From positions 1 to 15,457 of the forward strand of contig DKSD01000034.1 of NCBI GenBank assembly GCA_002473165.1: a stretch of 15,457 nucleotides of DNA, in the 5' to 3' direction. The notes below the pieces were generated by a model. It saw only the letters and a list, made by a program, of their open reading frames with translations, was not told the DNA's origin and searched no databases. The stretch is from Succinatimonas sp. UBA7265. Its GTDB lineage: Bacteria > Pseudomonadota > Gammaproteobacteria > Enterobacterales > Succinivibrionaceae. Numbering within the stretch: the stretch's first letter is position 1; the number at the start of each line of letters is the position of its first letter. The position numbers and the translations under genes were made by a program. Shown piece by piece: positions 1 through 7,365 of the stretch.

Positions 1-1631
1 TCGATGATTGCCAGGCGATCGCGGTCTGGCCTTAAGGTAATGGGCATGTTTTCCATATGAAACGGCTCAACGGCACTTACGAGTGGCAGCGCGTGCTCAT
101 CGCGCAGAAGACGCTCAACGGCATGGAACACTGCCTGTACGCCGTGAGCAGGAATCCCGTCGGCTGGACGCCCGACCGTCTGAACCTGCTCTAAGGGAGC
201 GGCGATCTGCCTCCCGATCTCGACACCGGCGGCAAATGCGACGACACGATCCGCCCGGAGATCCTCTGGAAAGCCTTTTCATCTCAGGAAAACCTTGGGA
301 TCTTCTGGAAGGACAAAGACCGGAGATTTGTCGGGGCCAGCCCCGCGTTCCTTAAGTATTACAGCCTCACATTGAGCGACATTCTGGGCAAGAACGACGA
401 GGACATGCGATGGCACCCCGATCCTGAGCCCTTCAAGCGGGACGAAGAGCGGGTGCTGCGCGAGGGCGCGGTGATCTCAGGAGCCTTTGGCACTTGCGTC
501 ATCCGCGGCCGGGTGCGCCGCATCATGGCCTCTAAGGCGCCCATTTACGACAAAGGCCGTATCACCGGCCTCGTGGGCTATTTCATAGACGTCACTGACG
601 CCAGCCGGCTGAGCGCCGTCTATGACAGCGATCGCAATACGGATCCCCAGACCGGGCTGCTCAACGGCAGCGGCGCATTCCTCGCCGCAAGGCAGGCGCA
701 AAAGGCCTATGAGGAGGAAGGCGCGGATTTTGGCATGCTCACGGTCTGGGTGTTAAACCTCTCGGAATTTCGCCGCAGTTTTGGCCGCGAAAGACACCTT
801 AAGCTGCTAAATCTCATCGCCCGCGCCACAGAGCGCGCCCTCCCTGAAGGGGCGGCGATCGCGCGGGTAAGCGCCGGGCGCTTTGCCGCCGTCGTCAAGG
901 CCGAAAACGCCGCCTGCCTTAGAGATTACAAATACCGCATCTTAAACGCGCTCTCCGCCATCAAGGAGGCGGACAGCGACACCCCGGTTACGCTCTACGC
1001 GCTGTGCGGCACCGCCCTGTACTCTCAATACGGCGATCTCGCCGCCATGAGCGAGGCCTCCGCGAAGGACACCGGCAGGACTTTGGATATAACCGGAACA
1101 GCCGAGGATGCCGTCAGGATCATTCAGAAGGCCTATGAGGAGAAAGCCGAAGAGGCGGAACGATACCTGCTGGAGAATCAGCAGCTCGAGCAGGAGCTGC
1201 GCGAGCTGCGGCAGAAACCCGGCCTCGATGCGCGGGAAAAGCCCGGCTTTAGCATCAGCGATCTCGCCAAAGACATCCCCATCGGGATCTTCGCCTGCAA
1301 GGCGCACGGGGACGAGCAGCTGCTCTACATGAACCACCGCTGCACCGCGCTCTTCGGCTTTGACGATGTCGACGCCTGCATCCGCCATGTCAAAGGGAGT
1401 TTCCGCCACATGATGCTCGCGGAGGATGCCGAGCGGGCGGAGGCTGAGATCTGGGAGCAGTCAGGTAAAAAGCGGCGCAAAGAGCTTTGCGAGATCTCCT
1501 ACCGCATCAGAAGAAAAGACGGCGCGGTAAGGCAGATGCTCGACATCCGCGGGCTGGTGCGCCACCGGATTTACGGCGAGCTCTTCTTTTGCTGCCTCAT
1601 CGACACCGGCTGTTTTGAAGACGAGGAGTGA
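1..1631 (+). pseudogene. PAS / degenerate GGDEF / PAS signalling protein, broken by two in-frame stops, 5' end outside the window
   Basis: The frame is open from 195 to the TGA at 1629-1631. A first PAS domain starts well before any usable start codon: the residues GIFWKDKDRRFVG and the following helix are encoded from about 285, upstream of the only in-frame candidate, a TTG at 372 that would cut the domain. The same frame continues upstream with protein-like sequence (57-191, EWQRVLIAQK then NGMEHCLYAV) but is interrupted by TAA at 192-194 and again at 33-35. After PAS 1 comes a GGDEF-like domain (DPQTGLLN near 640) whose signature is SAGRF (about 869-883), so cyclase activity is unlikely. 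A short coiled coil (about 1110-1220) and a C-terminal PAS domain (about 1263-1620, with YRIRRKDG) follow. TAA is an ordinary stop in this genome (purT ends with it), so nonsense decay is the simplest reading. A shorter product initiating inside the gene cannot be excluded. Confidence 0.72.
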
Positions 1632-1634
1632 TAT

Positions 1635-2429
1635 TCACACGCCTTCTAAGATCAGGCTGCCCTCGGAGTAGAGCGCGGCTTTGCCGGCAAGCGTCACCCG
1701 GTCTTTGCCCATGCGGCAGTACAGGATCCCGCCGCGCGCGGAGGCCTGCCTGGCCGTAAGCTCGTTTTGGTGTAACGCGCGCGCCCAGTAAGGGATGATA
1801 TGGCAGTGCCCCGAGCCGCACACCGGATCTTCGGTCACATTCAACTTCGGGGCAAAGGAGCGGCTCACGCAGTCATAGGGCTGTTGCCCCCCTGCCCTGG
1901 CGGTGACCTGAAGCAGCAGCCCGTCAAGCGCCTTTACCTTCTCCATGTCAGGGTTTAGCGAGAGGATCTGGGATTCGTTTTCCAGAACGCACACGAGATC
2001 CCGCCCCAGGTAAGCCTCCGCGGGCCTGACGCCCAAAGCCTCAGCCATGGCATCGGTTACCGGCACCTGCTTTAAAGCGTAGGCGGGAAAATCCATGCTC
2101 AGCATCTCGCCTTCTTTGGTGACTGTAAGCGCGCCGCTTAGGGTGTCAAACACCACGCTGCGAGCTTCTTTTTCGTAAAAGCGCAGCAGGATGAAAGCGG
2201 TCGCCAGCGTTGCGTGGCCGCAGAGATCGATCTCGCCGCCGGGAGTAAACCTGCGCAGGTGGTAATGAGAACCTTCTTTCACGGTAAACGCGGTCTCAGA
2301 GAAGTTGTTCTCCTTGGCAATCGCCATCATGAGATCTTCAGGGAGCCATCTGTCCGTCACGCAGACCGCCGCCTGGTTGCCCTTAAAGACCTTGTCGGTA
2401 AACGCGTCCGCCACATACTGCCTGATCAT
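1635..2429 (-). CDS. PhzF-family isomerase-like protein
   Basis: A 264-residue protein of the PhzF/diaminopimelate-epimerase fold. Family members catalyse isomerisations in phenazine and other pathways, but most, like this one, have no known substrate. Visible motifs are KENNFSETAF with the family's catalytic glutamate at residue 45, DLCGHATLA at 68-76, and EDPVCGSGH at 200-208. I chose the ATG at 2429 over the GTG at 2438. An AAGGG sits 8 bases before the ATG and would overlap the GTG, and the ATG numbering puts the glutamate at 45 as in Pseudomonas PhzF. No phenazine genes are nearby, so a role in phenazine synthesis is not supported. The gene converges on the broken PAS gene with a 3-base gap. 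Its 5' end abuts a truncated hydrolase, so a deletion boundary lies close to its promoter. Confidence 0.88.
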   Translation of the reverse strand: MIRQYVADAFTDKVFKGNQAAVCVTDRWLPEDLMMAIAKENNFSETAFTVKEGSHYHLRRFTPGGEIDLCGHATLATAFILLRFYEKEARSVVFDTLSGALTVTKEGEMLSMDFPAYALKQVPVTDAMAEALGVRPAEAYLGRDLVCVLENESQILSLNPDMEKVKALDGLLLQVTARAGGQQPYDCVSRSFAPKLNVTEDPVCGSGHCHIIPYWARALHQNELTARQASARGGILYCRMGKDRVTLAGKAALYSEGSLILEGV

Positions 2430-2484
2430 GCCTGCCACCCTTTGCTTTGCGCGGTTTAATACTTCATCCGATCTTACAATACGG

Positions 2485-2925
2485 CGCGCCGCCTACTGGA
2501 AAAATCCCACTAAAGAACTGCGCGAAAAATTTAAAAACGCCTTTGCCCGTGAGACCGTCATCGGCCAGTACACCTTTGGCACACCTGAAGGCAGCATCGC
2601 TCCCGACGGTTATGAGCTCGATCTGCTTTATGCAATGAAGCCCGGCTACGCTGAGGTGCAGTCGGATCTGATCCTCGATTACCGCACGAATGTCGCGCTC
2701 TACCCTCAGTTCCAGCAGTACCTGCGCGAGCACCGCCCGCCGCTTCTGGCCGTGTGGGGCAAAAACGATCCCTCCTTCATCTGGGCCGGAGCCGAGGCCT
2801 TCAGAAAAGACTGCCCGGATGCTGCGGTCATCGCCGTGGACAGCGGGCATTTCGCGCTGGAATCACACTGCGGTGAGATCGCTCAGTACATCCTAGAGTT
2901 CGGCAGAAAGATCGCTAAAGCCTGA
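2485..2925 (+). pseudogene. C-terminal half of an alpha/beta-fold hydrolase
   Basis: About 146 residues match the end of an alpha/beta hydrolase of roughly 290 residues. They include the cap-region segment (YWKNPTKELREKF onwards), the strand ending in WGKNDPSF whose aspartate (codon 2767-2769) is the family's catalytic acid, and SGHFALESH with the catalytic histidine (2848-2850). The N-terminal half with the nucleophile elbow is absent. Upstream the frame has no start codon until it runs into the opposite strand of the PhzF gene, and an ATG there (2305) is not a credible start. I read this as a 5' truncation with the junction between about 2440 and 2490. The left edge given is where family-like sequence becomes recognisable. 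It is unlikely to make an active enzyme. Confidence 0.8.
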
Positions 2926-3002
2926 GATTTGCCGGCTGACATCAGGGATCCGTAGCGGTAAAACGCTTCAGATTATTCCTTTGACTTTCTTATAAAAAGC
3001 GA

Positions 3003-3051
3003 GTTTAAAGGGGTAATTTTTCACAAAATTGCAAAATTTACCCCCTTAAAC
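3003..3051. repeat. Inverted repeat upstream of the DUF4143 ATPase gene
   Basis: GTTTAAAGGGGTAA (3003-3016) faces TTACCCCCTTAAAC (3038-3051): 14-base arms with one mismatch, extended inward by T-rich and A-rich bases. It lies 50 to 98 bases before the ATPase start. It could be an operator, a transcribed hairpin, or an end-like sequence left by a mobile element. No transposase or target duplication was seen. Confidence 0.5.
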
Positions 3052-3100
3052 CGCTATCCTGGCTTGGGATCTTCTAGAATGGCTTTAACAGGGGAAGGCC

Positions 3101-4333
3101 ATGAAGATCTACAAGCGCGAGACTTATCTTAAGAAAATCCGCGGGTTTTACCGCGACACGGAACTCATCAAGGTTATAACCGGCGTCAGGCGCTGCGGGA
3201 AGTCCTGTTTGATGCAGAGCATCCGCGATGAGCTGCTCGATGGCGGCGTTAAGCCTGAGAACCTCGTGTACCTCGATCTCGACCAAAGGGAGTATCGCAA
3301 GATCACGGACGCTGACGCGCTCGACTCGCTGATTGAAGAAAAAACCGCCGGCATCCGGGGGACAACATACCTGTTTATCGACGAGATCCAAAACGTCAAA
3401 GACTTTGAAGGCGTGATCAACGGCTGCCGCGCCGGCGGCGGGTATTCCATCTTTATCACTGGATCGAATTCATATCTTTTAAGCGGCGAACTCGTCACGA
3501 AACTGACCGGCAGGTATCTTGAGTTTGAACTCTTTACCCTGAACTTTGAAGAATACCTGGGCATGAAAAAATTCCTGGGAAAAACCGTGTTGCCGGACCT
3601 GACTTCTGAGTTTGACCTCTATCTTGCAGAAGGCGGCTTTCCCAAGGCCTTGCAGTACGACGGCGCGGACAAGCAGGCATATCTGCAGGGGATCATCTCA
3701 GAAATCTTTGAGAAGGACATCAGGAGAAGGGTCAGGATCAGGAACTCATCCGTCTTTGACACCGTGCAGCGCTACATTATCAGTAATTTTGTGGCGCCGG
3801 TGAGCCTTACCAATATCTTGGAAGATCTGCGAAAAAACGGGTGCGAGATCAAGCGTGAGACGCTAAGCCGCTACCTCACAATATTAGAAGATGCCAAAAT
3901 CATCTGCCCCTGCCGCAGATTCGACTTGAAATCAAGAAGATCAATTGCGGGCGAGCAAAAGTACTACCTCTCCGATCTCGGGTTTTATTACGCACTGAAC
4001 ACAGACGCCAGGGTAAATTACGGGCCGGCGATGGAAAACACGGTTTACACCTACGCCAGATCGAAAGGATATAAAGTGAGCGTGGGCAGGATCGGCAAGT
4101 TAGAGTGCGATTTCATCCTGAACAAGGACAACCGGGACTATGCCTATGTCCAGGTCGCCATGACGATCATGGGAAGCCTTGAGACCGAGAACCGCGAGTA
4201 CCGCCCGTTCGGGAAGATCAGAGACAACTATCCCAAGTACCTGGTGACCCGCAGCGACCCAATCCAGCGCCGGGCCGGGATTAAACACGTTAACGCGCCG
4301 CAGTTTATGAAGGATAACGGCTTGTTTGTGTGA
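3101..4333 (+). CDS. AAA-family ATPase with DUF4143 domain
   Basis: A 410-residue protein with the AAA_14 plus DUF4143 architecture, a common but functionally unassigned family of single-gene accessory ATPases in anaerobes and archaea. Residues 28-35 form the Walker A motif (GVRRCGKS), 90-97 the Walker B strand (YLFIDEIQ), and 118-124 a sensor-1-like segment (FITGSNS). A winged-helix-like stretch lies around 225-275. The C-terminal DUF4143 part resembles a PD-(D/E)xK nuclease fold: E312 in AMENTVY, LECDFIL with D337, and YVQVA at 349-353. In this family glutamine replaces the usual lysine, so nuclease activity is uncertain. The start is supported by an AGGGGAAGG Shine-Dalgarno sequence just before the ATG. 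A 60-base gap separates it from the AlbA_2 gene on the same strand. Function is unknown; DNA handling or a defence/mobile role is inference. Confidence 0.9.
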   Translation: MKIYKRETYLKKIRGFYRDTELIKVITGVRRCGKSCLMQSIRDELLDGGVKPENLVYLDLDQREYRKITDADALDSLIEEKTAGIRGTTYLFIDEIQNVKDFEGVINGCRAGGGYSIFITGSNSYLLSGELVTKLTGRYLEFELFTLNFEEYLGMKKFLGKTVLPDLTSEFDLYLAEGGFPKALQYDGADKQAYLQGIISEIFEKDIRRRVRIRNSSVFDTVQRYIISNFVAPVSLTNILEDLRKNGCEIKRETLSRYLTILEDAKIICPCRRFDLKSRRSIAGEQKYYLSDLGFYYALNTDARVNYGPAMENTVYTYARSKGYKVSVGRIGKLECDFILNKDNRDYAYVQVAMTIMGSLETENREYRPFGKIRDNYPKYLVTRSDPIQRRAGIKHVNAPQFMKDNGLFV

Positions 4334-4346
4334 CAGAATGAAGCTC

Positions 4347-4372
4347 TTATGAATGATAAGATAAAATCATAA
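4347..4372. promoter_or_regulatory. Dyad in the gap before the AlbA_2 gene
   Basis: TTATGA (4347-4352) and TCATAA (4367-4372) form a 6-base dyad separated by 14 AT-rich bases that contain a -10-like TAAAAT (4362-4367). It lies 22 bases upstream of the AlbA_2 gene start and could be an autoregulatory operator or promoter element. The match is short, so this is weak. Confidence 0.25.
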
Positions 4373-4393
4373 CCATTTGCCATCATGTAAAGC

Positions 4394-5743
4394 ATGAAAG
4401 AAACAGAAGAACTGGAATTAAAAAAGTCCCTTACCCAATTGAAAGAGGGAGTGATCTCGCTGAGCGCGATGCTCAACAAGCACAAACACGGGATCGTAAT
4501 TTTTGGGATCAGCGATGACGGGAAGGTCTGCGGGCTCAGCCTTGGCAGTAAGACCAAAGCTGACATAACAGGCGAAATCCGCAATCACCTCAAACCGCTG
4601 CCTGCCAGGCTCGAGATCGATGATTACACCGAGAACGGCAAAACGCTGGTAAAAGTGCTTGCAGAGGGTGATGACACACCATATTCAGCGTACGGACGGT
4701 ATTACATCCGTGTCAACGACGCCGATCTCGCGATGGACGCGTATCAGCTGCAAAAATTTTTTGAAAATAAGGATGATACCTATTCAAAATGGGAAGAGGC
4801 TGAAACGAAATACGGCGTTGAGGATGTCGATGAAGATCAGTTGCTGGATTTAATTCGCACCGCAAACGAAAAAGGCCGGATGGATTATGTATACCGCAAC
4901 GCCAAGGAAGCTTTGCAGAAACTTGGGTTTCTGACAGATAACGGCAAACTGAACAACGCAGGCTGGATGCTTTTAGGCCGCGGTAAACCGCTGACCATCA
5001 AAGAAGCCGCATATCCCACCGATTCCAGGACTGATTTTGGCGAGATCAAGGATTTTCGCGGAAATATCCTTGAATGCCTGAGGGAAGTCATCTCCTATAT
5101 CCAAAACCGCATCAACTACAAGGCGCAAATCGTCGGGGTCCAAAGGGAGGAAATTCCGGAAATTCCGGTAAGAGCGTTGAGGGAGATCGTCATCAATTCT
5201 TTTGCGCACTGCTCTTACGCTCAAAAAGGCGATTTTAATCAGTACGTGATCTTCAGATCAAAAATCAGCATCTACAACCCCGGCGCGGTGATCAGAGGCA
5301 TAGATCCAAAGCGCTTTGCCTCAGGACAGGAAGGCCGCAAGATCCGCAACGTGCTAATCGCCTCGGCTTTGTACAAATATGGCTGCATAGATGCCTTCGG
5401 CACCGGCTTTGACAGGACGTTTAAGCTGTGCGCGCAGGCCGGCGTGAAATACCAATACCATGAAGACGAATTTGGATTTACTTTTATTTTCAAAAGAGAT
5501 CCGCAATTTTTAGAAAATTTGGGCAATGCACAGCCAGCTAAAGCGCGCAAGAGCCTTGACAAGGATCTCCTGGCGCTGATTGCAGAGAACAAATATATGA
5601 CCATCCCTGAAATGGCACAGCAGACCGGCAAATCAGTTCCCACTGTGCACAGGCACCTGGAATCAATGGCCAAAGAGCAGTTGCTCACGCGTGTCGGCTC
5701 CAGGAAAAGCGGCTACTGGCAAATTTTAAGCAAACAGCTATGA
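4394..5743 (+). CDS. AlbA_2 (Schlafen-type) / HATPase_c_4 / winged-helix regulatory protein
   Basis: A 449-residue protein of the group often named 'ATP-dependent DNA helicase RecG-related' or 'putative transcriptional regulator', although it has no helicase domain. Residues 1-115 form an AlbA_2/Schlafen-like nucleic-acid-binding domain (ELELKKSL, then HGIVIFGISDDG). Residues about 255-345 form a GHKL-type HATPase_c_4 domain, with an N-box-like stretch ALREIVINSFAH (261-272) and a glycine loop FGTGFDR (335-341). Residues 388-447 form a winged helix with YMTIPEMAQQTGKSVPTVHR as recognition region. It probably binds DNA or RNA and ATP; the target is unknown. The start follows an in-frame ATG-TAA, so 4394 is the first possible ATG, though its Shine-Dalgarno is poor. 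Its stop overlaps the start of the phosphatase gene by four bases, implying translational coupling. Confidence 0.88.
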   Translation: MKETEELELKKSLTQLKEGVISLSAMLNKHKHGIVIFGISDDGKVCGLSLGSKTKADITGEIRNHLKPLPARLEIDDYTENGKTLVKVLAEGDDTPYSAYGRYYIRVNDADLAMDAYQLQKFFENKDDTYSKWEEAETKYGVEDVDEDQLLDLIRTANEKGRMDYVYRNAKEALQKLGFLTDNGKLNNAGWMLLGRGKPLTIKEAAYPTDSRTDFGEIKDFRGNILECLREVISYIQNRINYKAQIVGVQREEIPEIPVRALREIVINSFAHCSYAQKGDFNQYVIFRSKISIYNPGAVIRGIDPKRFASGQEGRKIRNVLIASALYKYGCIDAFGTGFDRTFKLCAQAGVKYQYHEDEFGFTFIFKRDPQFLENLGNAQPAKARKSLDKDLLALIAENKYMTIPEMAQQTGKSVPTVHRHLESMAKEQLLTRVGSRKSGYWQILSKQL

Positions 5744-6246
5744 CAAAAATTCAATTTCTCTGCCACGGCAACATCTGCCGCTCACCTATGGCCGAATTCC
5801 TCATGAAAGAGGCCGTTAAAAGACTGGGCTGCGCTGACAGCTTTGAGATCGGATCCTGCGCCGGTTCCACCGAAGAACTCGGCAATCCGCCTTACCCTCC
5901 GGTGCGCGCGCTGATGAAATCGCTCGGCATCGACGTCTCCGCGCACCGCGCCAGGCTCATCACCGCAGCCGATCTCAGGGAGAACGATCAGATCCTCATC
6001 ATGGATCGCGAGAACCTGTGGCTGCTCAAAGACCTCTTCCCGCATGAGCCGCTTAATAACGTCAGGCCGCTGCTCTCCTGCTGCGGGGACAATGCGGATA
6101 TTGCCGATCCCTGGTACACCCGTGATTTCCGCGCCGCCATGGACGACATAATTCGCGGGATCCGCGGCCTGCTCGGGGAACTCCCCGAAACCGCAGGGTT
6201 CAGCGCAGCTGATCTGGACAAAGCCGTCGCCTTCAAACCGCGCTGA
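5740..6246 (+). CDS. Low-molecular-weight protein tyrosine phosphatase
   Basis: A 168-residue cytoplasmic phosphatase. The P-loop CHGNICRS (residues 8-15) gives the CX5R(S) signature with nucleophile C8 and R14, and ADPWY carries the general-acid aspartate D123. Length and motif order match the family, with a C-terminal tail of about 15 residues. Proteobacterial members such as Wzb usually act with a tyrosine autokinase in capsule operons, but none is present here. Instead the ATG sits in an ATGA overlap with the stop of the AlbA_2/HATPase gene, so the two are co-translated. That points to a shared regulatory role, possibly dephosphorylation of a DNA-binding partner or of phospho-arginine/tyrosine substrates, which is inference. 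It appears intact. Confidence 0.92.
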   Translation: MTKIQFLCHGNICRSPMAEFLMKEAVKRLGCADSFEIGSCAGSTEELGNPPYPPVRALMKSLGIDVSAHRARLITAADLRENDQILIMDRENLWLLKDLFPHEPLNNVRPLLSCCGDNADIADPWYTRDFRAAMDDIIRGIRGLLGELPETAGFSAADLDKAVAFKPR

Positions 6247-6330
6247 AAGCCCGCCTTGATTTTCAGGAGCTGGCATGGAGCTTTAAACCTGCTTTTAGTC
6301 TGCTTATAAGAAGACTTTGGATACAGCCCC

Positions 6331-6495
6331 ATGAATTTAGGTTCAGTAAACGAAGCGCAGGAATTCAAAGATAGCCTGGCACAGCTCGACAAGGTCATCA
6401 AATCGTTTACCGCCATACTCATCCGGTACAGCAAGGGAACGTTTTACTACGGCGTAAAAGACAACGGTGAGTTTTGCCACCTCACGGGTAAAATT
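6331..6495 (+). pseudogene. Remnant of a second AlbA_2-domain gene
   Basis: About 55 residues (EFKDSLAQLDKVIKSF, then GTFYYGVKDNGE) align with the start of the AlbA_2 domain of the gene at 4394: compare ELELKKSLTQLKEGVISL and GIVIFGISDDG. The match stops within the domain and no HATPase part follows. The frame happens to stay open into the DeoR gene, creating a 322-codon reading frame, but the linker has no family character and the DeoR gene has its own start and ribosome-binding site. I treat this as the 5' stub of a decayed paralogue. A weak promoter-like pair, TTTAAA (6282-6287) and TATAAG (6305-6310), lies before it. Confidence 0.7.
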
Positions 6496-6543
6496 TACAG
6501 CTTGATACAGGCCATATTTTTCGAGGGCTGTCCGGAGCTTTTA

Positions 6544-7299
6544 ATGAAACCAGAACGCACCGAACTTATTTTGCGATACATGCACACCAGGCAGCTGGTG
6601 ACAGTTGAAGATCTGATGCAGCTTACCGCGTCTTCAGCTTCCACGGTCCGCCGCGAGCTGGCGAGGCTGGCGCATAAAGGCACCATAGTCAGGGTCCACG
6701 GCGGAGCCTCGCTGGCGCGCTACGTGCCGGTGCAGCCGACCACTGACGAAAAAGCGGTGTCGCATCACGAGGAGAAAGCAAGGATCGGCGCTGCGGCCGC
6801 GGCCATGATCCGCGAAGGCGACAGCGCGGTCATAGACGCGGGCACCACCGCCATTGAAATGGCCAGAGCCATGCAAAATGTCAGCTCCAGGATCTTTACC
6901 CCGGATCTGCATGTGGCGCTTGAACTGCTGACCCTGCCCAAAATCCAGGTGACGGTTACCGGAGGCATGCTCGATCGCTCCTCGCAGTCATGCGTCGGCA
7001 CGGAAGCGCTGCACACTTTAAACTCGATCTCGCCGGCGCTGTGCTTTATCGCCTGCAACGCCTGGGACTGCGACGGCGGCGTGCAGACCCCGGACCCGCT
7101 TAAGCAGGAATTCAAACAGGCCCTGGTAAAGCGCCGCTGCCGCCGCGTGCTCATCGCCGACTCCTCAAAATACGGCGCCACCTCGCTTTACAAGGTCTGC
7201 GATCTTACGGATCTCGACGCGGTGATCACCGACTCCGGCCTGCCGCCTGATGAAGGCGAACGCATCCGCCGCTGCGGCTGCGAACTCATCATCGTTTAG
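6544..7299 (+). CDS. DeoR-family transcriptional repressor, probably of the threonate operon
   Basis: A 251-residue regulator of normal DeoR length. An N-terminal winged helix-turn-helix spans residues 5-55 (LVTVEDLMQLTASSASTVRR, then the RVHGGA wing). A C-terminal ribose-5-phosphate-isomerase-like effector domain follows, with DAGTT (98-102), a VTGG turn (138-141) and ADSSKYG (205-211), where phosphorylated sugars bind in the family. The frame is open upstream into an AlbA_2 remnant, but the start is set at the ATG at 6544, which has CGGAG at 6533-6537 and gives the usual MKxERxxLIL opening. It converges on the gntP-pdxA2-dtnK operon. DeoR regulators commonly flank DUF1537 kinase operons (E. 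coli ygbI is an example), so control of that operon is a reasonable inference. The likely effector would be a phosphorylated four-carbon acid. Confidence 0.9.
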   Translation: MKPERTELILRYMHTRQLVTVEDLMQLTASSASTVRRELARLAHKGTIVRVHGGASLARYVPVQPTTDEKAVSHHEEKARIGAAAAAMIREGDSAVIDAGTTAIEMARAMQNVSSRIFTPDLHVALELLTLPKIQVTVTGGMLDRSSQSCVGTEALHTLNSISPALCFIACNAWDCDGGVQTPDPLKQEFKQALVKRRCRRVLIADSSKYGATSLYKVCDLTDLDAVITDSGLPPDEGERIRRCGCELIIV

Positions 7300-7315
7300 C
7301 GTTACAGCGCATATA

Positions 7316-7345
7316 AAAAGGGCGCCACCTAAGTGGCGTCCTTTA
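7316..7345. terminator. Bidirectional terminator between deoR-type gene and gntP-type gene
   Basis: GGGCGCCAC (7320-7328) pairs with GTGGCGTCC (7333-7341) around a CTAA loop with one G-T position. It is flanked by AAAA on the left and TTT on the right. Read on the minus strand the hairpin is followed by a T run, so it probably ends the dtnK-pdxA2-permease transcript and also helps end the regulator transcript. Confidence 0.82.
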
Positions 7346-7365
7346 AGTTTCACTCTAAGCCAAAA

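Noticed and set aside
83..355. 90-codon frame overlapping the start of the PAS gene
   Set aside because: It is arginine-rich out-of-frame sequence; the PAS frame carries the family motifs over the same bases.
942..1409. 155-codon open frame opposite the PAS/GGDEF gene
   Set aside because: It is antisense to recognisable coiled-coil and PAS sequence and has no ribosome-binding site or motif of its own.
1..1631. Stop-codon readthrough or an altered genetic code in the PAS gene
   Set aside because: TAA ends purT normally, and TGA and TAG end other genes here; nonsense mutation explains both sites more simply.
2305..2484. 5' extension of the hydrolase frame to an ATG at 2305
   Set aside because: This stretch is the antisense of the PhzF gene's start and has no hydrolase character; the open frame is accidental.
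5782..6276. 164-codon open frame opposite the tyrosine phosphatase gene
   Set aside because: It is fully antisense to a gene with an intact active-site motif; this is a GC-rich shadow frame.
6331..7299. A true AlbA_2-DeoR fusion protein
   Set aside because: The AlbA_2 part is a truncated stub, the linker has no family character, and the DeoR part has its own ribosome-binding site and normal N-terminus at 6544.
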